Below the pieces are notes generated by a model. That model did no database searches. It saw nothing but the letters and a program-made list of their open reading frames with translations, and was not told the DNA's origin. Of a stretch of 64,000 nucleotides of DNA, positions 59,269-64,000 are shown piece by piece. Positions within the stretch are counted from its first letter, which is position 1. Every line of letters starts with the position of its first letter. Origin of the DNA: Eulemur rufifrons (lineage: Eukaryota; Chordata; Mammalia; Primates; Lemuridae); contig NC_090996.1 in assembly GCF_041146395.1 (NCBI RefSeq), forward strand, positions 28,668,738 to 28,732,737, read 5' to 3'. The position numbers and the translations under genes are program-made.

Positions 59269-60719
59269 CTCCCTCCTCAACACACACCTTGGTTCAATCC
59301 TCTTATAGTGTAACCTGCCTAGGATCCTGGCTTCGTGTGGACGTCGCCCGGTCTGTCCTCTCGGCTCTTACAGGCCTCGTGTGTCTCTCTATTCCGTCAA
59401 GCAGATGACCACTGAGGACAGCCAGATGCCCCCATGGCCAACACCAGCAGGCTGAGGTGCCTGCATTTGTACTTTCTTATCATCTATGGCAAGAGTCCTC
59501 TTCCCTTTCCCAACAGTCCAGTCAGGTGTTTGCAAATATTTTTTTAAAAATATATTTTATCCTGAATTTTTAGTTCCACACTGGATGACCCTCTCCAGAT
59601 TTCTAGGCTTCTGTATTATCAAAAATGTAAGCCATCATATTCATTCTTATCAACATTTTCTTGGTGGTAGGTGGGGTTTATTTTCTTTACTCCATACTTT
59701 AAACATTTCCTCAATGGGAATTTTTTTAAAAATACTTTTTAAAAATAGAACAAAGACAATAAACATGTTCTTTCCTTTTTTGTTTCTCTTCTGTCCTCCT
59801 TCCTAGCCTCTCTTCTTTCCCTCTCTGAACTGGCCAGCCTCAACTTTCTTCTGTTCTCATGCGCACAGCAGCTGCCCATCTGGGGGCTTGCCTGGGAAGG
59901 CACAGTCCTGCCGGTCACGGTGGGGTCTGCCTGGCTGCCTGGGGGACTTCGAGGGGGAGAAAAGACCTGCCCCCTCCACCACAAAGAGCAAAAAAGGAAG
60001 GACAAACTCCAAAGCGGAACAGCTTTCAGAAATGTAATTGAGACATCAAAGCCCTGTGAGAACGCAGCGAGAGATTTCACAAGAAAACTAAAACCAACTA
60101 AAAACCAGCGAGACAGGAAGGCTCCCGCGGAGGGAGCCTCTTGCTTTTCAGAAGTTGTGGGGCAGTTCAGGAGAAAGGAAGCGGCAGCTACCGATTACAA
60201 GAGAATGCCGTCTTCAAGGGACATCAGGGAAATGCTGGTCTGGGATGACTTGTTCATGGGCCTCTCGGGTTCATTTGAGGGGACTCCTGCAGAGCCCCAC
60301 CCCCAGCAGCTCCACATACTGGTCGTGGGGCCCTGGGGGCAGCGACAGTTCACCTTTGGATTGCCACCGTGTCTTGGGGAAAGGAGGAACCCAGGACAGT
60401 TGCTGAATGGAACCTAACTTTGTCCCCACACTAGGGCCTTCACCTGCAGCCTGCGTGCACCTGTGGGTTTTGCTGGGCGTCAGCACAGTCACACTGGCCT
60501 GTGGGAAGGACTCGGTGGCAGGGAGCCCTGTCGTGGTGTGTGGCAGCCTCAGGAGCCTCCCTGCCTGACACTCAGGAACAGCAGTGGCTATGAGAGGCCA
60601 GGGCAGGTGACAGGTGACATGAGGCTTCCTGGTCATCCATACTCTGTCACTGTCCAGATGTCACCGCCCATCTGAATCCCCTGCACTTCAAAATGGCTGG
60701 GGCCTGGGGCACCACTAAA

Positions 60720-61390
60720 AAATTGATCAGAAGGCAATACAGGAGGATGTCCATGTGGCATCCACGAGGCAACCAGTGAATAAACTAGTGAATGCGATGT
60801 AGTCCCTTAGGCCACGCACAGATGAGGGAATGGGGACAGCCAATAAACACACACAAAGGAGCTCATCCTCATGAGACATCAGCAAACAAATCAGAACAAG
60901 ACACCAGCTTCTACACATAGGACTGTCAAGAATAAAAATGTCTGATAACATCAGGTGCTGTGAGGACACGGAGAAACTGGCATTCTCAAAAGCTGCTAGG
61001 AGGAGAATAAATTAACAGAGCCATTTTGAAGGGCAAATTAGCATCATTTATTAAAACTGAAAGTTTCACATCCTATGACCTAGCAACTGGTATGTTCCCA
61101 AGAAAAGCACTCACATGCGTGGGCCAAGAGACACACGCAAGGATGGTGAGAGAAGCTTTCAGATGAGGACCCAAGTGGTCCAGCACCAACGAATGCCTGA
61201 ATGAAATGTGTTCCCTCATTCTGTGCAAAACTGCACGCCAATGACAAGGAATGAATCAACTCTCTAGATATCTCAACAGCGTCTCAAGAACATACTGTTG
61301 AGTGGAAAAAGCAAGTTGCAAGGTGATTTTAGTCTATGTGCAATGCTCTGATTTTCCAAAGGGAAAATAGATAGGTCATTTGCATACTTA
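60720..61390 (+). mobile_element. L1 (L1ME-like) ORF2 3' fragment, plus
   Basis: The order gacagccaataaacacacac, catgagacatcagcaaacaa, tcaggtgctgtgaggacacg, cctatgacctagcaactggt, ctcaagaacatactgttgag and tggaaaaagcaagttgcaag follows the L1 3' end. It has stops in all frames. Confidence 0.7.
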
Positions 61391-61959
61391 AAATTGAATA
61401 AAGAGAAAAGCAAATCTCTTTCCACACCCTTACACAGGACCTGGGGCCCAGCCGGGGTTGGGGAAGCACCAGAGCCGGCCGGGCTCTGCCTGATGACAGA
61501 GACAGTGGACAGTCACCGAGTACTGGCTGATGGAGAGAACCCGAAAGCTCTCGGACAGCGCCCTCAGGGCACAGCTGTGGATGGACGCTTCCCGCTGGCC
61601 AGACCTGTGAGCTCAGGAGCTCTGGCGCCCAGCTAACCTTGCGTGTGCGTGTGTAATCTGAGTGAGAGAATACTGGTACTGAGAATGAGGCTTGGCCCCC
61701 ACCTTGAGGAGCTCAGGGTCCAGCTGGGAGGCCTGGGTGCCCCTTGGCAGGCTGGGCTCGGAACCATACAGGGCCATGCAGACCAAGTCTCCACTCTGAG
61801 TAGGAACCAGACCCTGTGGGCAGAGCGCGGGTGGGAAGGCAGAAGTCTGTACGGCGCCCCCAGGACCCTACAGGTGTGGTGTGCCTCCCTGTGGAACCTC
61901 GCTCCAGGGAAAGGTGACATGGCCCTCCTGCTCCGAGGTACTGCCTTCTGTTTTATTTT

Positions 61960-62460
61960 TTAAGGAGGGAGTAAATTTGCCATTTCATTTTATTTGAAAA
62001 TAATAAGCTTATCAATCTCTTTCACTGGATAACACATTCATATGTTCCCATTTTAAAAGGTATGAAACTTTTTTACAGTGGACAGTCGGTTTTCCCCCAT
62101 CCCCTCTGCAGAGGCGACCACTGCACGGATTTCTTGGTATCCGCCCACCACGCGTTTCCAAGTGCTCGTGTAGCTATGGGCTCCCTATCTTTGCTTTCAC
62201 AAATGGTGGCATGCCACACTGTGCTTCTGCCACTGCACTGGGGACAGACATATCAGCACAAAGACCCCCTTTGCACTTTTTCACAGCTGCATTCTCTCCC
62301 GTGATAGGGGTGACTCTAATTGATTTAACAGCTCCCCAACTGGTGGACATTCAGCTTGTTTATAAGCTCTTGCCAAGACAGTTGAAGGAATATTCTTACT
62401 CATATGCACATGTGAGAGCAAATCTCTAGCAGCAAAATAGAACTGAGGATTAACTTTTCT
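61960..62460 (-). mobile_element. L1M-type fragment, minus
   Basis: The stretch gcagaggcgaccactgcacg, then actggtggacattcagcttg, tttataagctcttgcc and gcacatgtgagagcaaatct resembles reversed L1 3' sequence. The assignment is moderate. Confidence 0.5.
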
Positions 62461-62774
62461 CTTTAAAGCACGGTGTTTTACTAAAATAAACTTATTTACA
62501 AAGAAAACTTTGTATCATTACCGTGAATGGAAAACTAGAATTACTTACAATCAGTAAGGTAAACATGAAACTTGATTAAAAAGGTCATTTTATTAAGTTA
62601 TAGCATAATGCCTGCTCTTTTGATAAAAACGGAAATTCGAGAATTAGAGAGGTTCTAAGACAAACCAGTCCCAATCCAAGACTTTCTCTGGTGTCACAGA
62701 ACGGACCAGAGGGGCATTGCTATGGATTTTCTCATGGCCTCTACTTTCCAAAGATGGCCACAGCAACATTTCCC

Positions 62775-63192
62775 ACCCTACCCATTGTCCTTACAGTGCG
62801 ACAACACCTGACTCTCCTCCCCTCAAGTGTTGGGGTCCTTTCTCCTTGAGCCTGAGTGGGCCTCTGTGATTGCCTAGATCAAAAGGGTACCAGCAGAAGT
62901 GATGCTATATAACTTCTGAGGCAAGGTCATAAAAGTTCTTAGAACTTATCCACCATGCTGTGAGGAAGCCCAAGTAGCCATGGAGACACCTGTAAAGAGA
63001 AACCAAAGCCCGGGACCCATGGCCAACCCCAATCCCTCCACCCCAGCTGATGCCACATGGGGCAGAGACCAGCTGTTCCCACTGAGTCCTGTGCAGATGA
63101 CACATTGGCAAGCAAAATGAATGCCTATATTTGTTTTAAGCCACTAAGTTAATTTAAGGAGGTTTGTTATTCAGCAACAGATAATTGCAATG
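62775..63192 (+). mobile_element. ERVL-MaLR (MLT1-like) LTR, plus
   Basis: The order ggggtcctttctccttgagc, ctgagtgggcctctgtgatt, gcaaggtcataaaagttc, accatgctgtgaggaagccc, gctgatgccacatggggcag with agaccagctgttcccactga, and tttgttttaagccactaagt matches a common MaLR-type LTR. No internal retroviral sequence is present. Confidence 0.7.
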
Positions 63193-63464
63193 GTGATTTA
63201 ATTTAGTGCTATATCCAGGCACACTTGGGATTTGAAAATTCTTTCAGCATCACCGAGAGGCTGCATACCACATCTCAGAAGACTAGCCTAGAGAAAGAGC
63301 TTGGGCTTGGCTATTTTGGGTGCTCAGAAGGTCCTGCAATTATTAAGCAGAACGAAGGGAAACAAGACAGCCACATCCCAACAGAATTTTAAGATGTTGG
63401 GAAAAAGGAGGAGAGAAGGAAAAAAGCATGAAAGAACCACCTTACCATGAAGTGCAAGTTGGCC

Positions 63465-63660
63465 CAGTAAAAGCAGGTTGGGCTTTGGAGCCAGGGAGAC
63501 TGGGTTTAAATCCCAGCTCCGCCATTAACAACTGTGACCCTGGGCAGATAAGCTCCTTTCTCTGAGTCTTGGGTTTCTCACTTGTAAAAATAAGACTTAA
63601 CCCCTTACAGGGCTGTCCAGGGTATCTGAGAGGAGGTTGGGGCCACAGATGCAAGCTGTG
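63465..63660 (+). mobile_element. MIR SINE, plus
   Basis: The order gctttggagccagggagact, gggtttaaatcccagctccg, ccattaacaactgtgaccct with gggcagataagctcc, and cttgtaaaaataagac is a well-preserved MIR. Confidence 0.85.
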
Positions 63661-64000
63661 GGGTTGTTATTAGAAGTGGTCACAGTGAAACCATGCTTTA
63701 TAAAATTAATAAAGGGCCACAAGGTGGGAACTGTGGTGGGGAAATAGATATATAGCCAGCCACTGTCCCCTAGCTTGCTTTCCTATAATTGCTCACTACT
63801 CAGGAGTCACGTAGCTGATGGTCATAAAGATTCTCAGCATTCTTCATTGCTCCCATGGATCACATCACCCTTGTGAAACCTAACGCTAGGTTTTGAGATA
63901 CCTTCCAGGCCCTGCATTGACCCACCCAGACCAGTGGCCTATTATCAAGGAACTGACTCCACTGGTCTTGCAACCCCTACCCAAGAACCGATTCAGCAAA

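Larger units (their letters stand above)
4450..64000 (-). other. CLEC16A: CLEC16A gene, 3' portion (last five coding exons, introns, 3' UTR)
   Basis: Five minus-strand exons join in phase into one reading frame that I recognise as the C-terminal third of CLEC16A (KIAA0350; ema in fly, gop-1 in worm). From the family literature, the protein is an endolysosomal E3-ligase-type regulator. It works with RNF41/NRDP1 and USP8 in mitophagy and endosome-to-lysosome traffic. The lectin name is historical and no lectin fold is visible here. Phases chain without conflict: exon lengths are 152, 205, 168, 165 and 356 nt including the stop. Human exon numbers 20-24 are assigned assuming the 24-exon human model. 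The promoter, the N-terminal FPL domain and exons 1-19 lie outside the window. No nested or overlapping protein gene is visible. Confidence 0.96.
57602..64000 (-). other. CLEC16A: CLEC16A intron 19 (human numbering), 3' part
   Basis: This is 6.4 kb of intron upstream of exon 20. It is mostly L1, MIR and LTR relics listed separately. Unique stretches are about 59.3-60.7, 61.4-61.95 and 63.2-63.45 kb, with no gene recognised. In human, this intron carries autoimmune-disease association signals and contacts the neighbouring SOCS1 and DEXI promoters. That is literature knowledge and is not shown by this sequence. Confidence 0.8.

Noticed and set aside
1..64000. CRISPR arrays, operons, integrons, phage or other prokaryotic systems
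   Set aside because: The window is mammalian intron, exon and SINE/LINE DNA. No regularly spaced repeats or prokaryotic gene clusters are present.

Overview
This is mammalian nuclear DNA from a strepsirrhine primate, most likely a Malagasy lemur. The clade call rests mainly on one SINE. The Alu at 50732-51066 (minus strand) has a lemur-type right arm and a central AT-rich insertion between its monomers that haplorhine Alus lack. MIR, L2, MLT1/MLT2 and old hAT/Tigger remnants give the usual eutherian background. The only protein-coding gene I can support is CLEC16A on the minus strand. The window holds its last five coding exons, the stop codon and a 3' UTR of about 3 kb. The N-terminal two thirds of the gene lies beyond base 64000.

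Layout, read in the direction of the gene (right to left). The 3' part of a large intron occupies 57602-64000. It corresponds to intron 19 if the human 24-exon model applies. Coding exons follow at 57450-57601, 54640-54844, 52744-52911, 17299-17463 and 7455-7810. All have GT/AG boundaries and compatible phases. Together they encode about 347 residues matching human CLEC16A residues of roughly 706 to 1053. A 35-kb intron separates the third and fourth of these exons. The 3' UTR runs from 7454 to about 4450 and ends at an AATAAA at 4470-4475. Positions 1-4440 are intergenic: GC-rich DNA with an MLT2 LTR, an MLT1 LTR, an Alu arm and MIR traces.

The C-terminal part encoded here has two sections. 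The first three exons encode a conserved globular or basic section. The last two encode a Ser/Pro-rich tail that looks intrinsically disordered. The exon at 52744-52911 has an in-frame read-through into its intron that ends at 52679. An AATAAA lies at 52571-52576, about 100 bases after that stop. This would make a shorter protein lacking the disordered tail, by intronic polyadenylation.

The rest is intron, carrying many ancient repeats with several readable nested insertions, two CpG-dense patches, a 160-bp palindromic element and simple repeats. I saw no prokaryotic-type system, no tRNA or rRNA gene, no nested protein gene and no wholly new system. The most useful leads are the intronic poly(A) isoform, a small poly(A)-tailed segment flanked by a 9-bp repeat (45421-45705), an intragenic CpG island (about 10980-11400) and a GAAANN triplet in the 3' UTR. 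Repeat family names come from memory of consensus sequences, not from a search.
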